In this document: positions 25,901-33,220 of the stretch, one piece after another
Layout: every line of letters begins with the position of its first letter
How positions within the stretch are numbered: the first letter of the stretch is position 1
Source of the DNA: JADLHS01 sp044225555
Lineage (GTDB): Bacteria > Verrucomicrobiota > Verrucomicrobiia > Limisphaerales > JADLHS01
DNA length: 64,000 nucleotides
Direction of reading: 5' to 3'
Assembly (NCBI GenBank): GCA_044225555.1
Contig: JBGAIM010000003.1
Location: forward strand, 1-64,000
The notes under the pieces: generated by a model
The model's input: only the letters and a program-made list of their open reading frames with translations
The model's database searches: none
Told to the model about the DNA's origin: nothing
Program-made: the position numbers and the translations under genes

Positions 25901-26324
25901 TCCCTACGACCCGACCTACAATCCGCTCGCGCCGCCGACGGAAGTCACCGGCTCCTTCATCAGTCTGAGCCACGCCATCAAACGCGACGGCGCGCTCACC
26001 TGCAATGATTGCCACTCGACGACGGGCGTGATGGACTTCAACGCGTTGAGTTATTCGCCGGAACAGTCGGTCTATTTGCAGACCGTGCTCCAAGCCGTGC
26101 AATCGTTCACTTGCGAACAAACCGCGTCCGGCCTGGAACTGAGTTGGGCCACGATTCCCGGTCGCACCTATGAGTTGCTCAGCACCACCAACGTGAGCGC
26201 CGGTCCGTGGCTGACGCTGACCAACCTGCCCGCAACCGATCGCTCGTTGGAACTGGTGATCCCGCCGGACCAGCTCACCACCGAACCGCGGCGGTTCTTC
26301 CGCGTCAAAGAGATTTCACCGTAA
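22983..26324 (+). CDS. 16-haem c-type cytochrome, duplicated octahaem tetrathionate reductase family
   Basis: Periplasmic or surface cytochrome of 1113 residues with a signal peptide (cleavage near SHA-QP, residue 31) and 16 CxxCH motifs. The first is CLQCH (48-52) and the last CNDCH (about 1007-1011). The first half contains DCLVCHDTTGTYKK and CGACHFYGGGGDAVKHGDLD, hallmarks of octahaem tetrathionate reductase-family cytochromes. The second half repeats the layout (DCLICHAAEGSYD, CYRCH, CTDCH, CANCH, CETCH) in degenerate form, so two octahaem units appear to be fused. Residues 1043-1113 are a Verrucomicrobial C-terminal domain ending FFRVKEISP, suggesting export or surface placement. Tetrathionate, nitrite or hydroxylamine reduction, or electron conduction, are possible. 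Confidence 0.9.
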   Translation: MKTPHLLASPANLASLLVLTSFMAALVPSHAQPKIHSVMLSYNGTAMCLQCHGVGGMNPGPDRASEIMKGAHWTWTATNKPSGHAQQLMGKRNIINNYCIATPSNEPRCTSCHIGIGWRDDSFDFNNVTNIDCLVCHDTTGTYKKTPTGAGVPDPTVNLAYVAMNAGRTSRATCGACHFYGGGGDAVKHGDLDSTMTNPPRSLDVHMGVDGANMTCTDCHMSIEPGSTSHDLVGSRYSKPNPDNWLCEDCHSPTPHWNTDDGIYYNAHTGRVACQTCHVPHFARGGKATKMTWDWSTAGIKSTNGATMQIKDSSGNVVYDTMKGTFTWASNVVPDYVWFNGSVVWTEADDTINTTQMNTLNKLQGDKNQGRARIMPVKRFTAVQPYDVVSNKLVIPHLFPLNANDTNAYWKGYDWTNAINAGMAAVGQTFSGQMGWVNTEMFWIQNHMVAPKEQALTCLDCHAVDGRIPFAQLGYESSRVARLQNLDMIVGTDHTGRFGTNFSSSAACLECHSGKVDEVMASLHYSWRSTNSHVAYPGGGSHGMVDRFCALVGANAMVNYYADLGAHKGSSACGKCHVGDSLPFPDPATGKYTQPQKDGVDCLICHAAEGSYDMNGDGLYTEADADASHRALTTNSLSGRRSWYQDRTLRAAESVGEKVGTAQCYRCHEHGQAAADYKRGTPFDPEHDVHAAAGVTCTDCHKVKDHKIARGSRVTDMHGWDRQDVEVDCANCHSGTSPHKAPELAMYNEHLSLIACETCHIPWTSGAARRVWAPTFGVTNGPESSIPIFDATTGVYEPYSVYSEEYNQRPAYRWFNGSVSMLAEPMNDANAWDFQVATKSTPNAKIYPFRYIVSGMVMDRRGFGYDPNYNTNFTMLAAMDAMAAPLKQMGFMRPSGLNPQERAVLAQYPNLLNFDKETYVRTGDIQEAVNVGLGRLGLMMGGQDAWGAPPEMLSAVGSNFWSGDVLGLDLPNNPYDPTYNPLAPPTEVTGSFISLSHAIKRDGALTCNDCHSTTGVMDFNALSYSPEQSVYLQTVLQAVQSFTCEQTASGLELSWATIPGRTYELLSTTNVSAGPWLTLTNLPATDRSLELVIPPDQLTTEPRRFFRVKEISP

Positions 26325-26353
26325 TTGGACTCATAGTAGTGTCGAACGGTGAA

Positions 26354-26388
26354 CCCCGGATGCCTTTTGGTATCCGGGGCTTTTGTTT
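26354..26388 (+). terminator. Rho-independent terminator after cytochrome gene
   Basis: CCCCGGAT at 26354-26361 pairs with ATCCGGGG at 26372-26379, followed by CTTTTGTTT. It separates the cytochrome transcript from the next sigma54 unit. Confidence 0.85.
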
Positions 26389-26432
26389 GGATTCCTTGCA
26401 CTATCTTCCTTAACTCCTCCAATGGCTGCGGC

Positions 26433-26447
26433 TGGCACGCTGAATGC
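26433..26447 (+). promoter_or_regulatory. Sigma54 promoter before 26520 gene
   Basis: TGGCACGCTGAATGC has GG at 26434-26435 and GC at 26446-26447 with ten bases between. The predicted start is near 26459, about 61 bases before the ATG at 26520. Confidence 0.75.
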
Positions 26448-26519
26448 CTTTGGATTGATGCTGTGAGCGTTAAGGTGAGGCTAGCAGATAGCGATGCACA
26501 GGACTAACATGCAATCATC

Positions 26520-26801
26520 ATGCTGAACGAGCACGACCAAGATCTCCAACTGCGTTGCCGCCGCCTCGGCCACGAGGTGACTTTCGGCTATTGCCGGCAA
26601 GAATCGGGCGGAATGCCCTGCCGCCTGATTCTGGACTGCTGGTGGGAGCAATTTGATGTGCGCTCCTTCCTGCAGACGCATCTGCCGGCGGCGGACATGG
26701 CCCAAGTCGAGCGCGCTAGCGACTCGCCTCCTCCCGCCAAACTGCTCAGTTTGGTGGAGATGATCCAGCAGGCTAAGGAGCGGCTGAAGTCCAGGCCATG
26801 A
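26520..26801 (+). CDS. Small conserved-looking Cys protein
   Basis: Unrecognised 93-residue cytoplasmic protein. Four Cys residues lie in the first half: RCRRLGHEVTFGYCR, then MPCRLILDCWWEQFDV, a spacing compatible with a zinc or iron-sulfur site. The C-terminal part is a plain amphipathic helix. It has its own sigma54 promoter and lies directly before the NifX-like operon. No ribosome site is strong, but the sigma54 promoter and terminator on either side of the upstream gap argue for a real gene. It could be a small metal-binding or regulatory partner of the operon. Confidence 0.65.
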   Translation: MLNEHDQDLQLRCRRLGHEVTFGYCRQESGGMPCRLILDCWWEQFDVRSFLQTHLPAADMAQVERASDSPPPAKLLSLVEMIQQAKERLKSRP

Positions 26802-26813
26802 CACACCTCAAGC

Positions 26814-26829
26814 TGGGACGCAGATTGCA
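26814..26829 (+). promoter_or_regulatory. Sigma54 promoter for the NifX-like operon
   Basis: TGGGACGCAGATTGCA differs from the consensus by one base (G for C after GG). It has GG at 26815-26816 and GC at 26827-26828, spaced by ten, and ends TTGCA. The predicted start is near 26840, leaving a leader of about 140 bases. Confidence 0.7.
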
Positions 26830-26849
26830 ATAGTCCGCTCTCGTCGCCC

Positions 26850-26864
26850 GTTGCATTTTGCAAC
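26850..26864. promoter_or_regulatory. Palindrome GTTGCA-TTT-TGCAAC
   Basis: Its half sites are the same as in the core of the 32-bp palindrome at 19527, with a three-base spacer instead of two. It lies just downstream of the predicted start of the NifX-like operon, so it may be an activator site placed downstream or an autoregulatory operator. Confidence 0.55.
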
Positions 26865-26979
26865 CCCGAACCCACGCTCTGCCCGGATCAACCGCTGCGG
26901 TTACCACTGATTCCAAAGGAGATTTCGGCTTCGCTGCCAGTCAACCTCGGACTGGCATGAATTGCGCACTACGGCAAGT

Positions 26980-27405
26980 GTGCTAATTGCAGTTCCCAAT
27001 TGTCAGGGCCGCGTGTCGCCGGTGCTCGACACGGCGGTGCGGTTATTGGTGGTCACGCGGCGGAACGGAGCGGAAGTGAGCCGCCGGGAGTTTGTCCTCC
27101 ATCCGCTCCCGCCGGAGGCTTTGGCACGCAGCGTGGCGGAACTCCACGTGGACGTGTTGCTGTGCGGCGCGTTGTCCGAACCGCTGCTGCGCGATCTCCA
27201 AAAGCGCGGGGTGCGCGTGCGCGCCCATCTGTGCGGCGAGGTGGACGCCGTGCTGCGCGCCTTCTGTAGCCGCCGCCTCGCGCGTGAAGAATTCCGTATG
27301 CCCGGCTGCTGGGGCCGCGATTTGCAGGGCGGCTGTTGCCGGCGCGAAGCGCGTCACCTGATCAAATCCAATTTCAAACCAACTTCATCAACCCATTCAT
27401 TATGA
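26980..27405 (+). CDS. NifX/NafY-like (dinitrogenase FeMo-cofactor) domain protein 1
   Basis: A small cytoplasmic protein of the NifB/NifX C-terminal domain family, whose members carry metal clusters. It starts VLIAVPNCQGRVSPVLDTA and continues with DVLLCGALSEPLL and HLCGEVDAVLRAF, all typical. The C-terminus is Cys-rich (MPGCWGRDLQGGCCR). The frame is open from a TTG at 26962, but the GTG at 26980 matches the family start (M-K-I-A-x-P). There is no clear ribosome site. It is the first gene of a long overlapping operon. No nitrogenase gene is in the window, so a nitrogen-fixation role is unlikely. Confidence 0.78.
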   Translation: MLIAVPNCQGRVSPVLDTAVRLLVVTRRNGAEVSRREFVLHPLPPEALARSVAELHVDVLLCGALSEPLLRDLQKRGVRVRAHLCGEVDAVLRAFCSRRLAREEFRMPGCWGRDLQGGCCRREARHLIKSNFKPTSSTHSL

Positions 27406-27866
27406 ACACCACCGCTACCGCACCCCAACAAAGTACCATCCGCATTGCCATCCCGGTGGCGGCCGGTCGGTTGCACGGCCACTTCGGCGGTTGCCGCGAG
27501 TTTGCGCTGATCCAAGTCGATCCCGACCAGAAGCTGACGTTGCAAACCGAAGTACTGCCGGCGCCGGAACATCAACCCGGCGCGTTCCCGCGTTGGCTGC
27601 GTGAGCAGGGCGTCGCGGTTGTCATTGCCGGTGGCATTGGTCAGCGTGCCTTGGCCAATTTCGCCCATCATGGCATCACCGTGCGCGCCGGGTTTGCCGA
27701 CGCACCCGTGGAACAACTCGTGGCGGCGTACCTGAACGGCCAGTTGACCGCCACACCCGCCGGTTGCGAACACCACGGGCACCACCATGACCACGAGCAT
27801 GGTCATCATCATCACCACGACCATCACCATGGTGGTCACCATCATCATGCCGAGGGCCAGACATGA
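27402..27866 (+). CDS. NifX-like domain protein 2 with His-rich tail
   Basis: A 154-residue protein. Residues about 13-115 form a NifX-like domain (IRIAIPVAAGRLHGHFGGCREFALIQVD, VAVVIAGGIGQRALANF). The last 33 residues contain 19 His in runs separated by Asp, Glu and Gly, a strong site for nickel, zinc, cobalt or copper. It overlaps its neighbours by ATGA on both sides. The coding of an intracellular metal buffer or donor next to a P-type metal ATPase and a ZIP carrier suggests metal trafficking, but the metal is not determined. Confidence 0.88.
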   Translation: MNTTATAPQQSTIRIAIPVAAGRLHGHFGGCREFALIQVDPDQKLTLQTEVLPAPEHQPGAFPRWLREQGVAVVIAGGIGQRALANFAHHGITVRAGFADAPVEQLVAAYLNGQLTATPAGCEHHGHHHDHEHGHHHHHDHHHGGHHHHAEGQT

Positions 27867-28219
27867 AGATCGCCGTGCTGCAAAGTGAAGGTCGCGTGTT
27901 TCCCCAGTGCGAGCGCACCGATCAAGTGGCCATCGTCGAGGTTGACCCGGTCAGCCACAGCGTCCAACAAACCACGTTCCTCACCCCGCCATCCCAGAGG
28001 GTGGCAGCACTCGCCGACTGGTTGCATCAGGAGGAAGTCGAAGTTCTGCTCGCTAGCGGCATGGTGCGGCATGACCTCGACCTCTTGGAGCAGAAAGGCG
28101 TTGCGGTCATTGTCGGCGTGCCAGCGTTCCGCATTGAACCGGTGATCGCCAGCTACCTGGCCGGCACTCTGCAAACCGGGGCGAACCTTTGCGAGCAGGC
28201 AACCGGAGGCTGCGGATGA
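27863..28219 (+). CDS. NifX-like domain protein 3
   Basis: Third and shortest NifX-like protein (118 residues): MKIAVLQSEGRVFPQCERTD, VEVLLASGMVRHDLDLLEQKGVAV and a C-terminal CEQATGGCG. It lacks the His tail. It overlaps both neighbours by ATGA, showing tight coupling. Three paralogous domains in a row suggest a multimeric or sequential cofactor-handling role rather than redundancy. Confidence 0.82.
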   Translation: MKIAVLQSEGRVFPQCERTDQVAIVEVDPVSHSVQQTTFLTPPSQRVAALADWLHQEEVEVLLASGMVRHDLDLLEQKGVAVIVGVPAFRIEPVIASYLAGTLQTGANLCEQATGGCG

Positions 28220-29001
28220 AAACACTTCCGACCAAGCCCGCGAGCGCGAACCCCGGTGCGGCCTTCCCGGATGAGGCGGTTCAAGCCAATCATTCCGCAT
28301 TGGTCGCGCGCAACGCCTCAAACCTGCGATTCGGCTACGACGTCGAGGCGAGCGTGCGGTTTGTCGTGGAGCAGGCGCTGCCCTTGCGCGGACACGTGCT
28401 GGACATCGGCACGGGCAAAGGCCGGTTTGTCATCCCTTTGGCGCGTCATGTCGCCAGGGTAACAACCGTGGACATCAACGCCGAGGAGCAGCGCGTCGCG
28501 CAAATGGAAGCCTTGTACGCGGGCGTGGCGGCACGCCTTGACTTCGTGTTGGCCGACGCGCGGGCGTTACCCTGGCGGGCTGGCAGTTTCGATGCGGTGA
28601 CCTCATGGAACGTCTTTCATCATCTCGACGATCCGGAAAGTGTGTTCAACGAAATGCTGCGCGTTTTGAAACCCGGCGGCAAACTGGTGCTGGCCGATTT
28701 CTCGCCCAGCGGTTTCCGGATCATGGACGCCATGCATGAAGCCGAGGGCAAACAACATCCCCATCCGCCGAGCCGATTCCCTCACTGGCGGGCCGAGTTG
28801 CAGAACAACGGATTTGCCGTGCGGCGCTTCGTGAAGCATCACCAGGAAGTGTTGATCGCCAAACATTCCGTGAACCAAAAAGTGCGGCGCGGGGCTCGTT
28901 TAACCGATGCCAGTGTGCATGGAGTGACACGCCCAATCCGTCTGCCAGGTTCTCGAAAGCTGAACCTCCGCGACATCTCACATCAAACCAAAGTTAACTG
29001 A
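28216..29001 (+). CDS. Class I SAM-dependent methyltransferase
   Basis: A 261-residue enzyme with motif I VLDIGTGKGRFVIPLA, the acidic end of strand 2 (VTTVDIN), the DAxxLPW region (ADARALPWRAGSFDAVTSWNVFHHL) and LKPGGKLVLADFSP. It belongs to the UbiE/Methyltransf_11 group; the substrate is unknown. The last 40 or so residues after QEVLIAKHSV are basic and unlike the family, possibly a lineage-specific tail or a read-through of a lost stop. It overlaps the previous gene by ATGA. Confidence 0.85.
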   Translation: MKTLPTKPASANPGAAFPDEAVQANHSALVARNASNLRFGYDVEASVRFVVEQALPLRGHVLDIGTGKGRFVIPLARHVARVTTVDINAEEQRVAQMEALYAGVAARLDFVLADARALPWRAGSFDAVTSWNVFHHLDDPESVFNEMLRVLKPGGKLVLADFSPSGFRIMDAMHEAEGKQHPHPPSRFPHWRAELQNNGFAVRRFVKHHQEVLIAKHSVNQKVRRGARLTDASVHGVTRPIRLPGSRKLNLRDISHQTKVN

Positions 29002-29023
29002 GAACATCTGAAAGAATAAAATT

Positions 29024-29443
29024 ATGACCAAAGAAAACCTGATTGCCGGATTAAACCAAGACCTCGCCGCCGAACTCGGCACGGTCATTCGCTACACCTA
29101 TCAAGCCGCCAAGTGCTACGGATTGCAGGGGGCAGAATTGCGCGAACTTCTGGCCAAGGAGGCGCTAGATGAACTGGGTCACGCCGCTTACCTGATGGAC
29201 GTGATCCAGGACCTCGGTGGCGAACCGACGACCACGCCCAAGCAATTCGAGAAACCCGCCGACCTGAAAGGCATGATCGCGCTCAACGTGCAGATGGAGG
29301 CGGAGGACGTGGCCAATTACCTGGCGCACTCGGAACTGGCCGGACAACTCAAACTTCCCGAGTTGCGGATGAAGCTGGAAGAGATGGCGGCGGACGAAGC
29401 CGGTCATGGCCGCGAATTGCGCCGACTTTTGAAAGGAATGTGA
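29024..29443 (+). CDS. Ferritin-like/bacterioferritin-type di-iron protein
   Basis: A 139-residue four-helix bundle with a full di-iron set: an early Glu (AAELGTVIRYTYQ), DELGHAAYL (ExxH), MEAEDVANYLAHSE, and MAADEAGHGRELRRLL (ExxH). It is closer to canonical ferritin-like proteins than the one at 21067. The gene lies within the NifX-like operon, 22 bases after the methyltransferase. Iron binding, storage or peroxide detoxification is inferred from the motif. Confidence 0.85.
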   Translation: MTKENLIAGLNQDLAAELGTVIRYTYQAAKCYGLQGAELRELLAKEALDELGHAAYLMDVIQDLGGEPTTTPKQFEKPADLKGMIALNVQMEAEDVANYLAHSELAGQLKLPELRMKLEEMAADEAGHGRELRRLLKGM

Positions 29444-29473
29444 TGCCACGGAGCATCCGGCCTGAACGCAGCT

Positions 29474-30472
29474 ATGAAATCCGAGCGACAGCATTACATC
29501 TTCGGCCCCGTGCCTTCGCGCCGGTTGGGCCGCTCGCTCGGGGTGGACCTCGTGCCGTTCAAGACATGCAGTTACGATTGCATTTATTGCCAGTTGGGCC
29601 GCACGACCTGCAGGACGATCAAACGCCGGGAATGGGTGCCGATGGAGGACGTGCTGGATGAGTTGAAGCAAAAGCTCACCTGCCGGCCCGATTACATCAC
29701 GCTCAGCGGTTCGGGGGAACCGACGTTGCACTCGCGCCTGGGTGAAATTATCGAGCACATCCAAGCCATGACTGCGGTGCCCGTTGCCGTGCTTACCAAC
29801 GGCTCGTTGCTCTGGCAGAAAGAGGTCCGAGAGGAAGTGGCGTTGGCGGATGTGGTGTTGCCGTCACTCGACGCGCCGGATCCGGAGCGCTTCGAATTCA
29901 TCAATCGGCCTCACCCCAACATCACCTTCGAGCGTTTGGTGGAAGGACTCGAAACTTTCCGACGTGAATTCACCGGCCAGTACTGGCTCGAAGTAATGCT
30001 GCTGGATGGTTACACAACGTTACCGCCGCAGGTCCGACAACTGGCGGAACTCGCGCGGCGCATTCGCCCGGACAAGGTCCAGTTGAACACCGCCGTGCGT
30101 CCTCCCGCCGAGGAGTATGCGATGGCCGTCCCGCCGGAACGCCTCGCCGAAATTGCGCGAATGTTTGAACCAACAGCGGAAGTGGTTGCGGACTATCGCG
30201 GTCAGCGCGCGTCGGCGGAAGCACAAGCTCCCGCAGACGCAATCCTCGCGCTGGTGCGGCGGCGTCCCTGCACCATGCACGACATCGCGCAGGGGTTGGC
30301 GATGAAACCGAACGAGGTGGTCAAACTTCTGGCCGATTTGAAAGCGCAGGACAAAGTCTCGATCGAGCGGCGTGGTTCAAAGCATTTCTGTCGCGCACAA
30401 GACTCAACTCCGACAGCGCGGCCTTGTCGGCGCTGGGCAGGGCGAAATCCACGTCATCCAGCGTCATTATGA
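29474..30472 (+). CDS. Radical SAM protein, COG0731 (TYW1-related)
   Basis: A 332-residue radical SAM enzyme. The cluster motif CSYDCIYC holds Cys 32, 36 and 39. Then come SGSGEPTLHSRLGEII (SAM-binding region) and a TIM-barrel core, with a winged-helix-like C-terminus (RPCTMHDIAQGLAMKPNEVVKLLADL). Members resembling wyosine-synthase radical SAM domains occur in anaerobes with unassigned function. The final 30 residues are low-complexity. It overlaps the DUF89 gene by ATGA. Confidence 0.9.
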   Translation: MKSERQHYIFGPVPSRRLGRSLGVDLVPFKTCSYDCIYCQLGRTTCRTIKRREWVPMEDVLDELKQKLTCRPDYITLSGSGEPTLHSRLGEIIEHIQAMTAVPVAVLTNGSLLWQKEVREEVALADVVLPSLDAPDPERFEFINRPHPNITFERLVEGLETFRREFTGQYWLEVMLLDGYTTLPPQVRQLAELARRIRPDKVQLNTAVRPPAEEYAMAVPPERLAEIARMFEPTAEVVADYRGQRASAEAQAPADAILALVRRRPCTMHDIAQGLAMKPNEVVKLLADLKAQDKVSIERRGSKHFCRAQDSTPTARPCRRWAGRNPRHPASL

Positions 30473-31386
30473 AACCGCATCTGGAATGTGTTCCCTGCAT
30501 GCTCCGCCAGGCGCGCGAGGCCATTGCTTACACCGGCGTGGAAACGGAAACCGGCCTCCAAGTGTTGCGCCGGGTCTTGCGGTTGATGAGCGAATTGGAT
30601 TGGACTCTCCCGCCGCCTGTTTTGGGACAAGAGGTGCATCGGCTCATCCGGCAACTGACAGAGAATCCCGACCCGTACGTCCACATCAAGGAACGGATGA
30701 ATCACCAGGCCGACCAACTGTATCCGATGTGGCATAACATTTATCGGCAGGCGCACTCGCCCCTGGATGCCGCCGTGCGGCTGGCGATTGTCGGCAACTT
30801 GCTCGACGTGGGGGCAAAGACGCAGTTGGATGCCGCCAGCGTGCGGGCGGCGTTCGAGGGTGCGCTGTCCGCGCCATTGTGCGGCTCGCTTGATGAATTC
30901 GCCGAAGCCATTAACAGCGCGCGCTCCATTCTCTATCTGGCGGACAATGCGGGTGAAATTGTATTCGACCGCGACCTGCTCGCGCAGTTGCCCTTGGGCA
31001 AGTTCGCCGTCGCCGTGCGCGGCAGTCCCGTGCTCAACGATGCCACCGTGGCCGACGCTGAACAGGCTGGCTTGCCTGACTACTGTTCAGTCATATCCAA
31101 CGGCTCGGATGCCCCGGGCACCGTGCTGGAAGATTGTTCTCCTGCTTTCCGCGAGCAGTTTGCCGCCGCAGACCTGATCCTTGCCAAGGGCCAGGGCAAT
31201 TACGAAAGCCTTGCCGCCACCGACAAACACATTTTCTTTCTGCTCAAGATCAAGTGCGAGGTATTGAGCCAGGACCTTCGTTGGCCACTGGGCAGCCTGG
31301 TGCTGCATCATCAGCGGCCGGCCAGCTTGTCCCGCAGCAAGGTCTCGCTCGACATGAGCCGGCGCATCATTCCGGTGGAACCATGA
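30469..31386 (+). CDS. DUF89/ARMT1-like metal-dependent phosphatase
   Basis: A 305-residue DUF89 protein. An N-terminal Cys pair (HLECVPCMLRQA, Cys 7 and 10) is followed by a helical domain and the metal-binding core ILYLADNAGEIVFDRDLL, AVRGSPVLNDATVADAE and LAKGQGNYESLA. Known relatives are manganese- or cobalt-dependent damage-control phosphatases; prokaryotic members with the CxxC start often sit near radical SAM and redox genes. The ATG at 30469 overlaps the previous stop, so the longer upstream frame is not used. Confidence 0.88.
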   Translation: MKPHLECVPCMLRQAREAIAYTGVETETGLQVLRRVLRLMSELDWTLPPPVLGQEVHRLIRQLTENPDPYVHIKERMNHQADQLYPMWHNIYRQAHSPLDAAVRLAIVGNLLDVGAKTQLDAASVRAAFEGALSAPLCGSLDEFAEAINSARSILYLADNAGEIVFDRDLLAQLPLGKFAVAVRGSPVLNDATVADAEQAGLPDYCSVISNGSDAPGTVLEDCSPAFREQFAAADLILAKGQGNYESLAATDKHIFFLLKIKCEVLSQDLRWPLGSLVLHHQRPASLSRSKVSLDMSRRIIPVEP

Positions 31387-31985
31387 ACTCCCCATCAACC
31401 AACGCTGGACGGCGTGCGCCTCCCGTGGACGAGGCGCTGGAGAGCCAATCATGCATCCATCGGTTCAGTCTGGTGCTCTATCCCGACCAGGTTCTGCGCA
31501 GTGTTTGTCAGCCGGTGGAGAGCTTCGACAGCGCGCTGCGTGACCTTGCCGACGAAATGCTTTCCCTGATGCACCACCACCGCGGCATCGGGTTGGCCGC
31601 GCCGCAAGTCGGCCTGCGTCAGCGCTTGATCGTTTCGCGCATTGAAGATCACCCGTTGGTGTTGGCCAATCTGGAGGTCAAGGATGCCACCGCGCCGCGC
31701 GATTTTGTCGAGGGTTGTCTGAGCCTGCCCGGCGTTCAGGTCAATGTGCGGCGACCGGAACGCATCCGCGTGACCGGTTACGATGTCCATGGGCAGCGGC
31801 GCAGCTTTGGCGCCGTGGGACTCTGGGCGCGCGTCATTCAGCACGAGCTGGATCACTTGAACGGCGTCTTGATTTGCGATTACAAACAACATGAGACGGA
31901 ACAGTGCCAGCACTGCCCGTTGGAACTGCCCACGGAGTTGGTTGAACAACGGAAAAACCGGTCCCGCCCGAGCTCGCGGCGGTGA
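31383..31985 (+). CDS. def: Peptide deformylase
   Basis: Removes the N-formyl group from nascent proteins. All three motifs are present: GIGLAAPQVG (68-77), EGCLSLPG (110-117, metal ligand Cys 112) and QHELDHLNG (HExxH-type with His 154, Glu 155 and His 158). The length of 200 residues is normal, with an added 25-residue start and a Cys pair (CQHCPLE) near the C-terminus. It overlaps its upstream neighbour by ATGA. It may be a second copy regulated with the metal and redox operon, since deformylases are iron- or zinc-dependent; a housekeeping copy elsewhere cannot be judged from this window. Confidence 0.93.
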   Translation: MNSPSTNAGRRAPPVDEALESQSCIHRFSLVLYPDQVLRSVCQPVESFDSALRDLADEMLSLMHHHRGIGLAAPQVGLRQRLIVSRIEDHPLVLANLEVKDATAPRDFVEGCLSLPGVQVNVRRPERIRVTGYDVHGQRRSFGAVGLWARVIQHELDHLNGVLICDYKQHETEQCQHCPLELPTELVEQRKNRSRPSSRR

Positions 31986-32011
31986 CCAGATCGGCTGCCT
32001 GGCAAATGCGT

Positions 32012-32731
32012 ATGAAAGTTATTGGACTGATTGGCGGAATGAGTTGGGAATCCACAGTAACCTACTACCAACTCATCAACGAAGCGGTGAGAGACGAACT
32101 GCGCGGGCTGCATTCCGCCAAATGCATTCTCTACTCAGTGGACTTTGCCGAGGTGGCGGAGTTGAAACGTCTGGGGCAGTGGGCGGCGGCGGCGCAAGTG
32201 CTGTCTGGCGCGGCCCTGAATGTCGAGCGGGCGGGCGCCGACTTGGTTCTGCTCTGCACCAATACGATGCACAAGGTGGCCGACGAAATCCAGGCGCGCA
32301 TCAGGATTCCCCTGTTGCACATCGCCGACGCCACGGCGGCGAAAGTCAAGGAGGCTGGCATTCAGCGCGTCGGACTCTTGGGGACGCGATTCACAATGGA
32401 AGAGGATTTCTACCGGGGCCGGTTGGCGGATCAATTCGCACTGCAAGTCATGATTCCAGACGAGAACGATCGCGCGACGGTGCATCGCATCATTTACGAG
32501 GAACTCTGCGTCGGCTTCATCCGACCGGAGTCAAAGGCGCAATTGGCCGGCATCATGAACCGATTGGTGGAGAGGGGCGCCCAAGGAATCATCCTGGGCT
32601 GCACCGAGCTGGGCCTGCTCATTGATGCCGGAGATGCGCGCGCGCCGATCTTCGACACCACCCGATTACACGCGCTCGCCGCGGTGGAGTATGCCTTGCA
32701 ACCGCAAGCGGACGAGGCCCTTCACGCATGA
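32012..32731 (+). CDS. Aspartate/glutamate racemase-family protein
   Basis: A 239-residue protein with the two-Cys active-site arrangement: LCTNTMHK (Cys 82) and ILGCTELGLL (Cys 197). It starts MKVIGLIGGMSWESTVTYY, a canonical family start. The open frame also begins with a GTG at 31982 that would overlap the deformylase stop as GTGA; ATGs at 32006 and 32012 are alternatives, and 32012 is favoured by family alignment. It would interconvert L- and D-Asp or a related amino acid. The link to the metal operon is unclear. Confidence 0.9.
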   Translation: MKVIGLIGGMSWESTVTYYQLINEAVRDELRGLHSAKCILYSVDFAEVAELKRLGQWAAAAQVLSGAALNVERAGADLVLLCTNTMHKVADEIQARIRIPLLHIADATAAKVKEAGIQRVGLLGTRFTMEEDFYRGRLADQFALQVMIPDENDRATVHRIIYEELCVGFIRPESKAQLAGIMNRLVERGAQGIILGCTELGLLIDAGDARAPIFDTTRLHALAAVEYALQPQADEALHA

Positions 32732-33219
32732 AACTCGAACTGACAACCATCGGTCGCATTCACTCGCCGCACCGCCAGGCGGAGGGCACGCCGATCCAAC
32801 CGCGCTGGGCGGCCGGCGTGGAGGGCAGCGTGGAGGTGTTTCCTGAATTCGCGCCGGGCCTGCGCGACCTCGAAGGCTTCGAGCGCATCTGGCTGCTGTT
32901 TTGGTGCGACCGGGCGGGTGCAGCACGACTGGAGGTTGTTCCCTACCGCGACACGCAAACGCGCGGCGTCTTCGCCACTCGCGCCCCGAGCCGGCCCAAT
33001 CCCATTGGGCTCTCCTGCGTGCGATTGTTGGCCATCGAGGGACCGTTATTGCGCGTGGCGGACCTGGACGTGCTGGACGGCACGCCGCTGCTCGACATTA
33101 AACCGTATGTGCCCGACTTCGACGTGTTCCCGGTCGAGCGGACTGGCTGGTACACGAATGGTCAGAGCCGGGCAACAGCTGACGGGCGTTTCACCGATGA
33201 CGCACAGATCGTTTACTAA
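32728..33219 (+). CDS. trmO: tRNA methyltransferase TrmO-like (TsaA/YaeB)
   Basis: A 163-residue protein of the TsaA family, beta-barrel SAM-dependent enzymes; the E. coli member methylates t6A37 of threonine tRNAs. Motif: RGVFATRAPSRPNPIGLSCV at about residues 79-98, followed by DVLDGTPLLDIKPYVPDFD. It overlaps the racemase gene by ATGA. TsaA-like genes in such metal and radical-SAM clusters may act on other substrates, so the tRNA role is by family only. Confidence 0.9.
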   Translation: MKLELTTIGRIHSPHRQAEGTPIQPRWAAGVEGSVEVFPEFAPGLRDLEGFERIWLLFWCDRAGAARLEVVPYRDTQTRGVFATRAPSRPNPIGLSCVRLLAIEGPLLRVADLDVLDGTPLLDIKPYVPDFDVFPVERTGWYTNGQSRATADGRFTDDAQIVY

Positions 33220-33220
33220 T

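Noticed and set aside
26953..26966. Sigma54-like TGGCATGAATTGCG directly before the first NifX-like gene
   Set aside because: Only eight bases separate GG and GC instead of ten; the well-spaced site at 26814 is upstream.
26980..28219. Nitrogen-fixation cluster
   Set aside because: Only NifX-like domains are present. There are no nifHDK, nifEN or nifB genes in the window, and the neighbours are metal and redox genes.
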